The notes: generated by a model from the letters alone, not told the origin. A stretch of DNA of 64,000 bases from Myxococcus hansupus (GCF_000280925.3 NZ_CP012109.1:1550001-1614000), one strand, 5' to 3'; positions 9,194 to 18,707 are shown, numbered from the stretch's first letter. Program-made: numbers and translations.

Positions 9194-9994
9194 ATGGCGT
9201 TCCGTCCGAAGCGGGCCCTGGCGGTGTTCTGGAAGGACTTCCTGGACCTGCGGATGAACGTGGGCCTGCTGGTCTCCATGACGGTGCTGCCGGCCGTCAT
9301 GGTGCTGGTGCCCATTGGCGTGGTGTACGCGTACGCGCGCACGCCGCATGACGCGGACCTGCGCAGCGTGGCGCTGTTCTACGACCCGACGCTGCCGTTT
9401 GGCGCGAGCGCCGCGCGCTTCCTCGTCGACAAGACGCTCTCCGACTGGTTCGGCATGTTCCTGGTCATGCCGGTGTTCGTGCCCATCCTCATCGCGTCCC
9501 AGAGCGTGGCGGGGGAGAAGGAGCGGCGGACGCTGGAGCCGCTCCTGGCCTCTCCGGTGACGGCGACGGAGCTGGTGGCGGGCAAGAGCCTGGCGGCGCT
9601 GGTGCCCGCCGTGACGATTACGTGGGTGGCCTTCGTCGTGTTCTGCGTGGGCGTGGACATCGCCGCGTGGCCGTTGGTGAAGGCGCCGCTGATGCCGAAC
9701 GCGATGTGGACCTTCGGCGTGTTCGTCATCGCGCCGCTGTTCGCCTTCTTCGGCAACGGCGTGGCGGTGCTCATCTCCGCGCGGGTGAGCGAGGCGCGCA
9801 TGGCCCAGCAGCTCGCCGCGCTGGTGGTGCTGCCCCTGGTGGGCCTGATGGGCGGCCAGGTGGCGGGCGTCCTCAAGTCGGGCTTTGGCTACTACGTGCT
9901 CCAGGGCGCGGTGGTGCTGGTGCTGGACGCCATCCTGCTGTGGGCCAGCATCCGACTGTTGGACCGGGAGCGGCTGGTGAGCCGCTGGGGCTAG
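9194..9994 (+). CDS. ABC-2 type transporter permease
   Basis: 266 residues with six hydrophobic helices: one near the N-terminus (VGLLVSMTVLPAVMVLVPIG), a large loop, then five more. The segment SQSVAGEKERRTLEPLLASP is the characteristic coupling region of NatB/ABC-2 permeases, which contacts the ATPase. It follows the ATPase by three bases and is the last gene of the glycosyltransferase operon. A half-size permease, it probably works as a homodimer with two ATPase subunits. Confidence 0.88.
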   Translation: MAFRPKRALAVFWKDFLDLRMNVGLLVSMTVLPAVMVLVPIGVVYAYARTPHDADLRSVALFYDPTLPFGASAARFLVDKTLSDWFGMFLVMPVFVPILIASQSVAGEKERRTLEPLLASPVTATELVAGKSLAALVPAVTITWVAFVVFCVGVDIAAWPLVKAPLMPNAMWTFGVFVIAPLFAFFGNGVAVLISARVSEARMAQQLAALVVLPLVGLMGGQVAGVLKSGFGYYVLQGAVVLVLDAILLWASIRLLDRERLVSRWG

Positions 9995-10185
9995 CGCCCG
10001 CCGCTTTCCAAAGCATCCGGCCCGCCGAGCGGCTAGGCTTTCGCCAGTAAAACTGGCATGTTGCGAGCAGGTGACGGTACGCGAGCGCGCGCGCTTTCGT
10101 CCCGGATGCCATGCTCTTAAATGGGGTTGAGGTGGCGGTGCGGGTTGACCGGCTGCCAACGCGGCCACGGAGGCGCTGACTGGCA
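9995..10185. other. 191-base gap before the SPFH gene
   Basis: No coding signal. The stretch TAAAACTGGCATGTTGCGA near 10048 is AT-richer than its surroundings and may belong to the promoter of the next gene, but no element pair with good spacing was found. Confidence 0.3.
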
Positions 10186-11238
10186 ATGGGTATCTTCGAC
10201 AGCATCAAGGGTGAGGCGAAGCGCAACTTCATCGCGCGGGCGGACTCGGCGAAGGGCGACATCATCTACAAGTATCCGGAGAACAACGTCCGGATGCTGA
10301 CCCAGCTCACCGTCGATGCCGACGAGGTCGCGCTCTTCGTGAAGGACGGCAAGGTGGAGGGCAAGCTGGGGCCCGGCCGTCACCAGTTGGACACCAACAA
10401 CATCCCGTTCCTGTCCCGGCTCATCGAGGGCTTCACGGGCGGCAACCTCTTCATCTCCGAAATCTTCTTCGTCTCCACCCGCGAGGTGGCCGGCGTGAAG
10501 TTCGGGGGGCCCATCGGTGACGTGCGCGACCCGGAGACGGGCCTGGGCATTGGCACCATGGTGTACGGCGACTTCTCCATCCGCGTGACGGACCCGGAGC
10601 GCCTCGTGGTGGGCCTGGTGGGCATGGGCCGCACGGGCAACGAGGAACTGCTCGGCTGGTTCAAGAACCAGGTCCTCAAGGTGACGCGCGACCGCATCGC
10701 GGAGCTGCTCGTCAAGAAGCGCTGGCCGCTGCTCGACGTGACGAGCGGTGCGTACACGGAAGAGATTGAGACGGAGGTCATCTCCGGGCTCAAGCCCCAC
10801 GTGGACGGCTACGGCCTCACCGTGGTGCGGATGGGCAACTTCCACGTCTCCATCAAGGAAGAGGATGAGGCGACGCTGAAGAAGCTGGGCAAGGACGTGG
10901 CGTACTCGCGTCTGGCCGGCGGCTTCCAGCAGTACGCGCAGGGCCAGGCGATGCTCGGCGCGGCCGAGGGCATGGCCAAGGGCGGCGGCAGCGACGGCGG
11001 TGGTTCCGGCAACGCGCTGGGCGGCATGGGCATGGGCATGGGTTTCGGCATGGCCCAGCAGTTCATGAACCAGCAGCAGCACCAGCAGCGGCCTCCGGAG
11101 CCCGCGCCCGCGGCGGCTCCGGCGGACACGCGCAGCCCCGCGCAGCGTCTGAAGGAGCTCAAGGAGCTGAAGGACGCCGGCGTGCTCTCCGATGATGAGT
11201 ACAACGCCAAGCGCGCGGAGCTGATGAAGCTCCTGTAG
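10186..11238 (+). CDS. SPFH (band-7/virion-core type) protein with C-terminal SHOCT motif
   Basis: 350 residues. Residues ~20-240 match the bacterial SPFH family typified by YdjI-like proteins (EVALFVKDGKVEGKLGPGRH, then TREVAGVKFGGPIGDVRDPE). A Gly/Met-rich linker (GGMGMGMGFGMAQQ) and a Gln/Pro-rich stretch follow. The last 30 residues (RLKELKELKDAGVLSDDEYN) form a SHOCT motif, a short oligomerisation or targeting helix pair. There is no signal peptide or transmembrane helix, so it is likely a cytosolic or membrane-associated scaffold. It is monocistronic, followed by a good intrinsic terminator. Confidence 0.85.
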   Translation: MGIFDSIKGEAKRNFIARADSAKGDIIYKYPENNVRMLTQLTVDADEVALFVKDGKVEGKLGPGRHQLDTNNIPFLSRLIEGFTGGNLFISEIFFVSTREVAGVKFGGPIGDVRDPETGLGIGTMVYGDFSIRVTDPERLVVGLVGMGRTGNEELLGWFKNQVLKVTRDRIAELLVKKRWPLLDVTSGAYTEEIETEVISGLKPHVDGYGLTVVRMGNFHVSIKEEDEATLKKLGKDVAYSRLAGGFQQYAQGQAMLGAAEGMAKGGGSDGGGSGNALGGMGMGMGFGMAQQFMNQQQHQQRPPEPAPAAAPADTRSPAQRLKELKELKDAGVLSDDEYNAKRAELMKLL

Positions 11239-11271
11239 TCCGCCACACGCGGCAACGTTGTTGAGGACCAG

Positions 11272-11304
11272 GGCCTCCGTCCGACACAGGGCGGGGGCCT
11301 TTTT
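11272..11304 (+). terminator. Intrinsic terminator after the SPFH gene
   Basis: GGCCTCCG (11272-11279) pairs with CGGGGGCC (11292-11299) with one T-G wobble. TTTTT follows at 11300-11304. It lies 34 bases after the stop codon and is the only hairpin in the window with a real T-run. Confidence 0.75.
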
Positions 11305-11549
11305 CGTGCCCGGCGCTGCCCCGTGGGTCAATGGACCTCCAACGACTTCTGGGTTACGTTGGGGTGTCGAGCTCGTGACGTGGCGCGCGGACGGGATGCC
11401 CCAGGGCACTCCGAGGATGCGCGTCCTGTCCACGGGCGAGATGGGGACGTTGCGAGGTGGGCAGGTGCCACCTTGGGCCGGACGTCCTCCGCCAGCCGTG
11501 GCTGGCCGTTGGTTCCCCGGGAGACGCGGTGTTGAGTCCCTTTCGAGAG

Positions 11550-13442
11550 ATGTCCCGTTCCGTGTTGTTGCTGTGCGCCGTGTCGTTGTCCGCCTGCCAG
11601 GAGGACGCCCCGCCGCCGGATGAGACACAGCAGCATGCGGAGCAGTCCGTCCCCCACGTCACCATCGACGGGATGGACAACACGGCGGGTGTCCTCCGAG
11701 GCACCATCCAGGGGCAGGGCGCCATCCGGGCCGTGGGCATCCAGGTGGATGGCGAGCTGATTGGCTGGGCGGAGGTGCGCGGCGACCAGTGGAGCATCCG
11801 CTGGCGGCCGCTGCCGGGGACGCGCTCCGTGTCGGTGGTGGCACATGACGGCTCGGGTGAGCCGGGGCGCGCCTGGCTGGAGCTCGACCACGTGGACTTC
11901 GATGCGCCGCACGCGCTCTACCACGCGGCATCGCTGCTGACGCTGCCCACGGCCGAGGGGCGGGTGACGCGCTTCACGTTGGATGGCTCCACGCCGTCGG
12001 CCAGCGCGCCTGTCTACGTCGCGCCGTTGATGTTGCTGCGCCCGTCGGGCGAGCCCGCGCCGCTGTCGGAAATCCCCACCAACCCGCCGGAGACGCCGGT
12101 GGATTGGCGGTGGCTGCCGCCCGCGGAGCCCGTGGGCCGCGCGGCGGTGGTGCGGTTCCAGCAGTTCGTGGGGACGACGCCCGTGGGCGCGTCCGGCACC
12201 CGGACGTACCTCATTGGCGCGTCACACGGCCCGCTGCCCGTGATGTCGCTCACGGTGGACCCCGAGCACCTCTTCGGCTTCGAGCACGGCATCTACGTCC
12301 CCGGCCGGGTTCACGCGGAGGACCCGCGTCCGGAGTGGATTTGGGGCAACGGGAACTACCACCAGAGCGGCAAGGACTGGGAGCGGCCCCTGCACGTGGA
12401 GTGGTTCCTCCCGGAGGGGACGCCGGTGATTTCCCACGGCGCGGGCGTGCGCATCCACGGCTCGGGCAGCGCGGCGCTGCCCCACAAGAGCCTGCGCCTG
12501 TACGCGAAGGAGGACTACGGCCCCAAGACGTTCCGTGCGGCCATCTTCCCGGGCTCCGAGCTGGAGGAATTCACCCGGCTCATCGTCCGGACGTCGGGGC
12601 AGGACCTGCTCTCCACCAAGATTCGCGACTGCGCCCTCCAGGGGCTGCTGCGCGAGACGTCGCTCCATCTGCAGGCGTGCCGCCCCACGGTGCTGTACAT
12701 CAACGGCGAGTACTGGGGGCTGCACGAACTGCGCGAGCGGTATGACGAGTACTACGTGGCCTCGCACCACGGCCTCAACCGCAAGAAGGTGACCATCCTC
12801 GAGCACGACGGCGTGCTCGACACCGGCGAGGACGGGGACGAGGTGCCCTACCGGGCGCTGCTCGACTACGTCCGGACGAACGACGTGTCGCAGCCGGAGC
12901 ACTTCGCGCATGTGGAGTCGCAGATGGATGTCGATGACTTCATCGACTACCAGATCGCCGAAATCTTCTTCGCCAACGCCGACTGGCCCCAGAACAACAC
13001 GAAGTTCTGGCGCTACACGGAGCCGGAGGTCAACGGGCCCGCCGCGAAGGATGGCCGTTGGCGCTGGCTGCTCTACGACCTGGACGGCGCCTTCCTGGGG
13101 GACCCGGCCTATGACTCCCTGGCCCGCGTGCTGACGGACGAGACGCTGCCGGAGTGGTCCGTCGTGCTGCTGCGCAACCTGCTGACGAACACGGACTTCA
13201 AGCGGCGCTTCGTGTCGCGGTTCCTGTGGCACCTGGACACCACGTTCACCCCGGAGCGGGTGACGTCGCACCTGGATTCCCTGGTGGGGCAGGTGGAGGC
13301 GGAGATGCCCGCGCACATCGAGCGCTGGCGCTACCCAACCTCCCTGGACGTCTGGCGGTACAACGTGGACGCGATGCGCGCCTTCGCCCAGGTGCGGCCC
13401 GGACACGTGCGACAGCACCTGGAAGTGGCGTTCGGCCTCTGA
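11550..13442 (+). CDS. CotH-kinase family lipoprotein
   Basis: 630 residues from ATG 11550. The N-terminus MSRSVLLLCAVSLSACQ carries a lipobox (LSAC), so an outer surface or periplasmic lipoprotein is predicted. Residues ~60-230 look like beta-sandwich/chitobiase-like domains. The CotH kinase-like domain follows (about 290-600): IHGSGSAALPHKSLRLYAK, INGEYWGLHELRERYDEYY and the catalytic-type WLLYDLDGAF. CotH proteins in spore coats phosphorylate secreted proteins on serine. Myxobacteria also form spores, so a role in extracellular or spore-surface phosphorylation is an inference. The 245 bases upstream show no other gene. Confidence 0.85.
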   Translation: MSRSVLLLCAVSLSACQEDAPPPDETQQHAEQSVPHVTIDGMDNTAGVLRGTIQGQGAIRAVGIQVDGELIGWAEVRGDQWSIRWRPLPGTRSVSVVAHDGSGEPGRAWLELDHVDFDAPHALYHAASLLTLPTAEGRVTRFTLDGSTPSASAPVYVAPLMLLRPSGEPAPLSEIPTNPPETPVDWRWLPPAEPVGRAAVVRFQQFVGTTPVGASGTRTYLIGASHGPLPVMSLTVDPEHLFGFEHGIYVPGRVHAEDPRPEWIWGNGNYHQSGKDWERPLHVEWFLPEGTPVISHGAGVRIHGSGSAALPHKSLRLYAKEDYGPKTFRAAIFPGSELEEFTRLIVRTSGQDLLSTKIRDCALQGLLRETSLHLQACRPTVLYINGEYWGLHELRERYDEYYVASHHGLNRKKVTILEHDGVLDTGEDGDEVPYRALLDYVRTNDVSQPEHFAHVESQMDVDDFIDYQIAEIFFANADWPQNNTKFWRYTEPEVNGPAAKDGRWRWLLYDLDGAFLGDPAYDSLARVLTDETLPEWSVVLLRNLLTNTDFKRRFVSRFLWHLDTTFTPERVTSHLDSLVGQVEAEMPAHIERWRYPTSLDVWRYNVDAMRAFAQVRPGHVRQHLEVAFGL

Positions 13443-13603
13443 CCCAGGAGGTTGGATGGGAATGGAAGGGATTCGTTTGGTTCGTTAGATTCTGAGCGGA
13501 GCCTGGCGGGGGGCTGCACCGGGGATGGGAGAGGCCGAGATAGCCTCAATCCAAACACAGTTCGTTTCACTGCCTTTGGACCCCCTCCCCGTGAGTCCGC
13601 CGC

Positions 13604-15643
13604 ATGACGAGCCCTTCCGCCGCCGCAGCCGCACGGATGCGATTGCGTTCGAGCCTCCCCGGACGCGAGCGCTGGGAAGTGGATGCCTTGTCCGACGCCC
13701 CGGCGCTGGCCGCGGCGTTGGAGAAGGCGCTCCTGTCGCACGTGGGCGTATCCAAGGTGAGCGCCAGCGCTGTTTCGGGACGGGTCCTGGTCTTCTTCAT
13801 TCCAGACACCCTCGTGACGCCGGTGGAGTCGCTGCTGCGGGAGGCATTGCAGCGGCTGTCCTCTGAGCCGACCTCCGAGCCGGAGAGGGGCGCGGTCTCC
13901 GGCGAGCGTTCCTCCCGTTCACTCATGGCGTTGCTGCCCGAGCGGGCTCGGCTCGTGCGGCCGCTCGCGCTGTCCGTCGTGAGTCACGGACTGTCCATTG
14001 CCCAAGGGTTGCTCGTTGTCGCCACGTTGAACGCCGCCCTGGCGAAGCGCTCCGGGCTCCCGCGAGGAGACGCGGACTCGCGCTTCGGAGTCGTGGGCAC
14101 CCTGCTCATGCTCTTCACGGGCGTGAACCAGTACGTCCAGCACGAGCGCAAGCGGGCCTGGAGGCAACTCGCGCGCAATCACGAACAGGCGTTGCGAGCG
14201 CGGCTGCTGGCGGCCATCGAGGCGCAAGACGTGTCCACCCTGGACGCGCAGGGAACGGGCCGGCTCCTGAGCCTCGTGACCAAGGATGCGGCCCGGCTCG
14301 CCTCCTTCCTGGAGCGGGACGTGGACGATGCCGTCAACAGCGCCCTGGTCATCCTCGTCTCGGGCACCTTGCTGCTCACGACCTCGCCGCTGCTCGTGCT
14401 CGTCGCCTGTCTGCCCGTGCCCTTCATGGTGCCGCTCCTGCGCAAGCTGGGCCGGAGGACGGCCGCCGCGCGAACGCACCAGAACGAGCGCCTGGACCGT
14501 TTCACCCAGCACCTGGAGAACAGCTTCGCCGGCATCATCGACATCAAGAGCTTCACCGCGGAGCAAGACGATGTCCGGCGGGTGTCGGAGTCCGCTCGGC
14601 GGCTCGCGGACGCGGAACTGGAGGCGGGGGAGGCCGCCTCGCTCGAGGCCCATCTCATGCAAGGCGCCTTCGCCACCGGGTTCGTGGTGATGACCCTCTA
14701 CGGTGGGTGGAAGGCTCGCAAGGGCCTGCTCTCCAGCGAGGTCTTCGCGAGGACGATGTATCTGTTTCCGCAAGTCCTGGGGGCGCTCGGCGGCGTGGGT
14801 GGGGCGCTGGGGAGCTATCACTCCGCGGTCAGCTCCGCGGAGCGCATCCAGGAGATGCTCGCCTCACGCCCGAGCATCCAAGGCGGTCCTGTCCGGTTGC
14901 CCAAGGCGCAGGTGCGGGGCGAGGTCCGCTTCGACGACGTCTCGTTCGGGTATGCGCCTTCAACGACGGTCATCCATGGCATCTCCCTTCACCTGCGCCC
15001 CGGGGAGACGCTCGCCATCGTCGGGCCGACGGGGTCCGGGAAGAGCACGCTCCTGAAGTTGCTGCTGCGCTTCCACGACGTGCGAGCCGGGAGCATCCAG
15101 GTGGATGGCCACGACCTCCGGGAGCTGAACCTCGAGGACCTCCGCTCCGCCATCGGCATCGTGGGGCAGGAGCCCTTTTTGTTCGAGGGGACGGTGAAGG
15201 ACAACGTGCTTCTCGGCGACCCGGGGGCGTCGGACGCGGAGGTCGCGGAGGCGCTCGACAACGCGGGGGCGTCGCAGTTCGTCGAGGCCCTTCCGGACCG
15301 CATGGACGCTCAGGTGGGCGAGCGCGGCCGGAAGCTCTCGGGAGGGCAGCGACAGCGCATCGCCATCGCGCGCGCGCTCCTGAAGAAGGCCCCCATCCTC
15401 GCGCTCGATGAGGCGACCTCCCACCTCGACTACGAGACGGAGGCCGCCATCCAGCGGTCGGTCCGCAACGCGTCCTCGCGGATGAGCATGATTGTGGTGG
15501 CGCACCGGCTCTCCACCATCCGCCATGCGGATGTGATTCTGGTGCTCGACCAGGGGCGGGTCCGGGAGATGGGGCGTCACGAGGCGTTGCTCGCGCAGGG
15601 AGGGCTCTACGCCTTCCTGTGGAGCCTTCAGCAAGGTGAATGA
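13604..15643 (+). CDS. ABC exporter (fused permease-ATPase) with N-terminal HMA-like domain
   Basis: 679 residues. Residues ~15-85 form a ferredoxin-like fold of HMA_2 type (the region around GVSKVSASAVSGRVLVFFI) lacking a CxxC metal site. Residues ~110-400 are the six-helix exporter domain. The ATPase follows, with GPTGSGKST, LSGGQRQR, ILALDEATSHLD and the VAHRLSTI H-loop. There is no C39 peptidase domain, so it would not cut double-Gly leaders itself. It overlaps the next gene by four bases. It may export the product of the RiPP cluster starting 2 kb downstream, but a minus-strand gene intervenes; this is a proximity inference. Confidence 0.88.
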   Translation: MTSPSAAAAARMRLRSSLPGRERWEVDALSDAPALAAALEKALLSHVGVSKVSASAVSGRVLVFFIPDTLVTPVESLLREALQRLSSEPTSEPERGAVSGERSSRSLMALLPERARLVRPLALSVVSHGLSIAQGLLVVATLNAALAKRSGLPRGDADSRFGVVGTLLMLFTGVNQYVQHERKRAWRQLARNHEQALRARLLAAIEAQDVSTLDAQGTGRLLSLVTKDAARLASFLERDVDDAVNSALVILVSGTLLLTTSPLLVLVACLPVPFMVPLLRKLGRRTAAARTHQNERLDRFTQHLENSFAGIIDIKSFTAEQDDVRRVSESARRLADAELEAGEAASLEAHLMQGAFATGFVVMTLYGGWKARKGLLSSEVFARTMYLFPQVLGALGGVGGALGSYHSAVSSAERIQEMLASRPSIQGGPVRLPKAQVRGEVRFDDVSFGYAPSTTVIHGISLHLRPGETLAIVGPTGSGKSTLLKLLLRFHDVRAGSIQVDGHDLRELNLEDLRSAIGIVGQEPFLFEGTVKDNVLLGDPGASDAEVAEALDNAGASQFVEALPDRMDAQVGERGRKLSGGQRQRIAIARALLKKAPILALDEATSHLDYETEAAIQRSVRNASSRMSMIVVAHRLSTIRHADVILVLDQGRVREMGRHEALLAQGGLYAFLWSLQQGE

Positions 15644-17289
15644 CGTCCGAACCGGGGGCCGTGATGGATGCCGTGCAGCGAGAGCAGATTGACGGTTTGT
15701 TCAGCGCCTGGGACCACGCGGAGGGGCCCGGCGGCGCCGTGGGCATCTATCGGGAGGGCGAGCTCATCCACGCGCGGGGCTATGGCGCCGCGAACCTGGA
15801 GAGCGCGGTCCCCATCACCCCGGCCACCGTGTTCCATGTGGCTTCGCTCTCCAAGCAGTTCACCGCCGTGCTGGTGGGGCTCCTGGCGCGAGAGGGGCAC
15901 TTCTCCCTTGATGACGACATCCGGCGCTACCTGCCGGAGCTGCCCAAGGGGCCGCCCATCACCTTCCGGCACATCATCCACCATACCAGCGGCCTGCGAG
16001 ACCAATGGGACCTGCTGCGTTTGGCGGGCTGGCGCGCCGCGGACCTCAAGACGACCGGTGACATCCTGTGGCTGGCCACGCGCCAGCAGGCGTTGAACTT
16101 CCCGACTGGCACCCGGTATCAGTACATCAACACCGGCTACACCTTGATGGCCATCGCCGTCGAGCGCATCACCGGCCGCTCCCTGCAGGCGCAGGCCGAG
16201 GCGCACCTCTTCGCGCCGCTCGGGATGCAGCACACGTGCTTCCAGGACGACCATCAGAAGCTCGTCCGGAATCGCGCCCTGGCCTACTCGCGCGAAGCGG
16301 GCGGGCCGTGGAAGCTCAACCTCCCCGCGTATGAAACCATTGGCCCCACGGGCCTGCTCTCCACGGTCGAGGACTTCGCGCGCTGGGAGCGCAACTTCCT
16401 CTCCCCGACGGTGGGAGACGCGGACTTCATCCGGCAGCTCTCGCGGCCAGGCACCTTCGACGACGGGCGGCCGCTCGGTTATGGGTTTGGCCTCATCCTG
16501 GGGCAATACCGGGGCCTGCCCGTCGCGGAGCACGCGGGAGGTGACGCGGGCTTTGCGTCCTACTTCCTTCGCTTTCCCGAGCAGCGCCTCGCGGTCGCCA
16601 TCTTCTGCAACGCCGCGGAGCTGCGGCCAGGACCGCTGACGCGGCGAATCGCCGACATCCTCCTGGCGGACCACTTCAAGGAAGCGCCGTCGGTGGACCT
16701 GCATGCGCCTTCATGGGCGGGCCGGGCCGCGGGAGCCTCCGACGCCGCCGCGGACGCGTTCGAGGCCATGACGGGCCTCTACCGGGACACGTGGAGTGGG
16801 ACGACGCTCGGGGTCGAGGACCGGGGAGGAAGGCTCTTCCTCGTGCCCAGCACCGGCGGAACGTACGAGCTGTTGCCGGCCGGTCCTGGCTGCTGGCGCT
16901 TCCCGGATGTGGAGGCGCAATGCCAGTTCACGCCAGCGAGGGAGGATGCGCCGGCCCGGATGCAGGTGACGCACGCGGGGCAGACCACAGCGCTCTGTGA
17001 GCGCGTCGAGGTGGCGCCCAAGAGGCCCGAGTCGCTGGCCGAGTACGCCGGCACCTACCGGAGCGATGACCTGGGCGTTCACTACACGCTCGCCGTCTCG
17101 GGCGCGTCCCTGGTCCTGCGGCGGGAGAAGTTCGCGGAGGCCCGTGTCCAGTTCACCTCGGAGGACGATGGCGCGACTCGCAGCGGGGACGGGCTCCACC
17201 TTCGCTTCGTCCGGGACTCGCGAGGCCACATCAGCGGCCTGCTCGTGAGCGCCGAACGGGCCTGGAACATCCACTTCGTTCGCGCATGA
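15640..17289 (+). CDS. S12-family serine hydrolase (beta-lactamase/D-peptidase-like)
   Basis: 549 residues, no signal peptide. The class C beta-lactamase-type catalytic elements are present: SLSK near residue 70 (nucleophile Ser and Lys), YINTGY near 165 and HAGGDAG near 300. Two small beta-domains follow (about 370-549), as in D-aminopeptidases and related esterases of this superfamily. Translation is probably coupled to the exporter (ATGA overlap). Possible jobs are peptide hydrolysis, self-resistance or product trimming; the sequence does not distinguish these. ATG 15664 is an alternative start. Confidence 0.82.
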   Translation: MTSEPGAVMDAVQREQIDGLFSAWDHAEGPGGAVGIYREGELIHARGYGAANLESAVPITPATVFHVASLSKQFTAVLVGLLAREGHFSLDDDIRRYLPELPKGPPITFRHIIHHTSGLRDQWDLLRLAGWRAADLKTTGDILWLATRQQALNFPTGTRYQYINTGYTLMAIAVERITGRSLQAQAEAHLFAPLGMQHTCFQDDHQKLVRNRALAYSREAGGPWKLNLPAYETIGPTGLLSTVEDFARWERNFLSPTVGDADFIRQLSRPGTFDDGRPLGYGFGLILGQYRGLPVAEHAGGDAGFASYFLRFPEQRLAVAIFCNAAELRPGPLTRRIADILLADHFKEAPSVDLHAPSWAGRAAGASDAAADAFEAMTGLYRDTWSGTTLGVEDRGGRLFLVPSTGGTYELLPAGPGCWRFPDVEAQCQFTPAREDAPARMQVTHAGQTTALCERVEVAPKRPESLAEYAGTYRSDDLGVHYTLAVSGASLVLRREKFAEARVQFTSEDDGATRSGDGLHLRFVRDSRGHISGLLVSAERAWNIHFVRA

Positions 17290-17304
17290 GCCGCGGCGGC
17301 TCCC

Positions 17305-17583
17305 TCACGCGGTGGAGGAGGAGTCCGGGCTGGAGCCTTCTTTTTTGGGGGCGGGGTGGGTGCTTCCCGTCCCCTGCTCGGCCATCACCTCCGCGACCAG
17401 GTCTTCGAGATCCTCGACGAACCGGGCCGCCTGCCGGCGAAGCTCGGCTCCCACGGCTTTGCCATTCTTCAGGGCGCTCTCCGCCAGTGGCTGGAGCTGC
17501 TTTCGCAACGCTTCGCGGTCGAGCCTGGCACCCACGACCGCGCCCAGGGTGAATGAGGCGAGGGCAATGAATGGTCGATTCAT
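17305..17583 (-). CDS. Small single-pass membrane protein (YtxH-like)
   Basis: 92 residues from ATG 17583. One N-terminal hydrophobic segment (FIALASFTLGAVVGA) is followed by an amphipathic helix rich in Lys, Arg and Glu, and a Ser/Pro tail. This layout is like YtxH/DUF5132-type small membrane proteins. The ribosome site is weak; an alternative ATG at 17610 lies inside an inverted repeat. The gene converges on the serine hydrolase (15-base gap) and is divergent from the first RiPP-cluster gene. Confidence 0.6.
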   Translation of the reverse strand: MNRPFIALASFTLGAVVGARLDREALRKQLQPLAESALKNGKAVGAELRRQAARFVEDLEDLVAEVMAEQGTGSTHPAPKKEGSSPDSSSTA

Positions 17584-17598
17584 TGGACAGGTTCTACG

Positions 17599-17619
17599 TG
17601 ACCCTTTCATGAAGGGTCA
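17599..17619. promoter_or_regulatory. Inverted repeat, candidate operator upstream of the RiPP cluster
   Basis: TGACCCTT (17599-17606) and AAGGGTCA (17612-17619) are exact inverted arms around a 5-base centre. The site lies in the 77-base gap between divergent genes, about 40 bases before the first cluster gene, where an operator is expected. No regulator gene is present nearby to assign to it. Confidence 0.45.
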
Positions 17620-17660
17620 AGCAACAGGCTGCACAGTTCAGAGTGTCACGGGGGAAGACA

Positions 17661-18707
17661 ATGTCATCCAATGCAATGCCAGTCGCGGCACCCGGTCTGG
17701 AGTCTTCGGCGGACGCGGTAAGGCTCCTGGAAGCCGCGTGCAGACCGCCTTTCTATTCACGAACGAGTCTGGAGGCGCTCCTGGAGACAGCGGAAGCGCT
17801 GCCCACCATCCTCTCCTTGAGCCACATGTTCGAGCGCCCCCTCAGTGGAGGGGAGCATCCCGTCGATTTCTTCCTCTGGCTTTCGGCGAAGGGGCGCCGC
17901 GACGTGCTGGCGGGGACCCACGCGGGCCTCCCCGCGGCGTTCCTGGGCCAGGAGTCCTGGAGACGGATTCGCGACTTCGCCCGAGGCTGGGAGGATGAGA
18001 CCTCGCCCGTGCACGACGTCTGCTCCGTCTGGCTCGAGTTCGACATCCGGGGCCGGCTGGCGGGTGTCCCCAATCCGCTGATTTTCTTCACCATCGAACC
18101 GCATGTCTCTCCGCGGCCCGTGCTGGAGTTGCTCCAGCCCAGGTCCTTTGATTCGCCGGAGTTGGCGACCCTGCGTCGCTGCTGGGAGGCCATTCCCTCG
18201 AGTTGCCGCTACCGGACGGTGGGCGTCCTCTACTCGCGCCCCACGGAGGCCCTCCGGCTCATCTTGATTCTGAAGCCGGACGAAGCGTTCTCCTACCTGG
18301 AGCGGATTGGCTGGCCCGGCGCTCCGGGGAAGCTCTACCAGCGGATGGCGCCGTTCTTTCGCTTCCACTCCGAAATCGCCCTGCACGTCGATGTCCATCC
18401 CCAGGGGGTGCAGCCCCAGGTGGGGATGGAAATCTACGTGGACGAGGACGCCATGTACCGAGGCCGGGGCGGGGACTGCGGGCCGCTGCTCGACCTCACC
18501 GTGAAAGAATCGCTGTGCACGCCAGGCCTCCGTGACGCGCTCGCGGTGTGGCCTGGCACCGACACCGTGGGTCTGTCCGATGGGAGCACGGTGCGAATCG
18601 AGCGCATGTTCCACCATGTGAAGGTCGTGAGTCAGTTGGACCTGAGCCTTCAGGCCAAAGCCTATACCACCGCCGAATACGAGGTGAGCCCGCCATGGAA
18701 CCGTTAG
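17661..18707 (+). CDS. Unknown RiPP-cluster protein, 348 aa, paralogue of the gene at 20799
   Basis: 348 residues from ATG 17661, which has a good GGGGGAAG site (GTG 17643 is an alternative). It shares its exact length and a series of motifs with the product of 20799-21845: ESW-R---F, WLEFD, L-RC[WF]EA-P, YLERIGW-G, LH-DV, LCTP--R-AL and [HV]KVV followed by AKAY. Strand-helix repeats with lysine-containing strands could form a barrel, and an ABBA-type prenyltransferase-like fold is one speculative possibility. I do not recognise the family. It overlaps the 2OG oxygenase gene by 13 bases, so the two are translated together. Confidence 0.75.
   Translation: MSSNAMPVAAPGLESSADAVRLLEAACRPPFYSRTSLEALLETAEALPTILSLSHMFERPLSGGEHPVDFFLWLSAKGRRDVLAGTHAGLPAAFLGQESWRRIRDFARGWEDETSPVHDVCSVWLEFDIRGRLAGVPNPLIFFTIEPHVSPRPVLELLQPRSFDSPELATLRRCWEAIPSSCRYRTVGVLYSRPTEALRLILILKPDEAFSYLERIGWPGAPGKLYQRMAPFFRFHSEIALHVDVHPQGVQPQVGMEIYVDEDAMYRGRGGDCGPLLDLTVKESLCTPGLRDALAVWPGTDTVGLSDGSTVRIERMFHHVKVVSQLDLSLQAKAYTTAEYEVSPPWNR

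Noticed and set aside
10045..10065. Sigma-54-like promoter TGGCATGTTGC
   Set aside because: The GG and GC elements are too close together for a -24/-12 promoter.
13604..15643. LanT-type bifunctional exporter with leader protease
   Set aside because: The N-terminal domain is HMA-like and lacks the Cys-His pattern of C39 peptidases.
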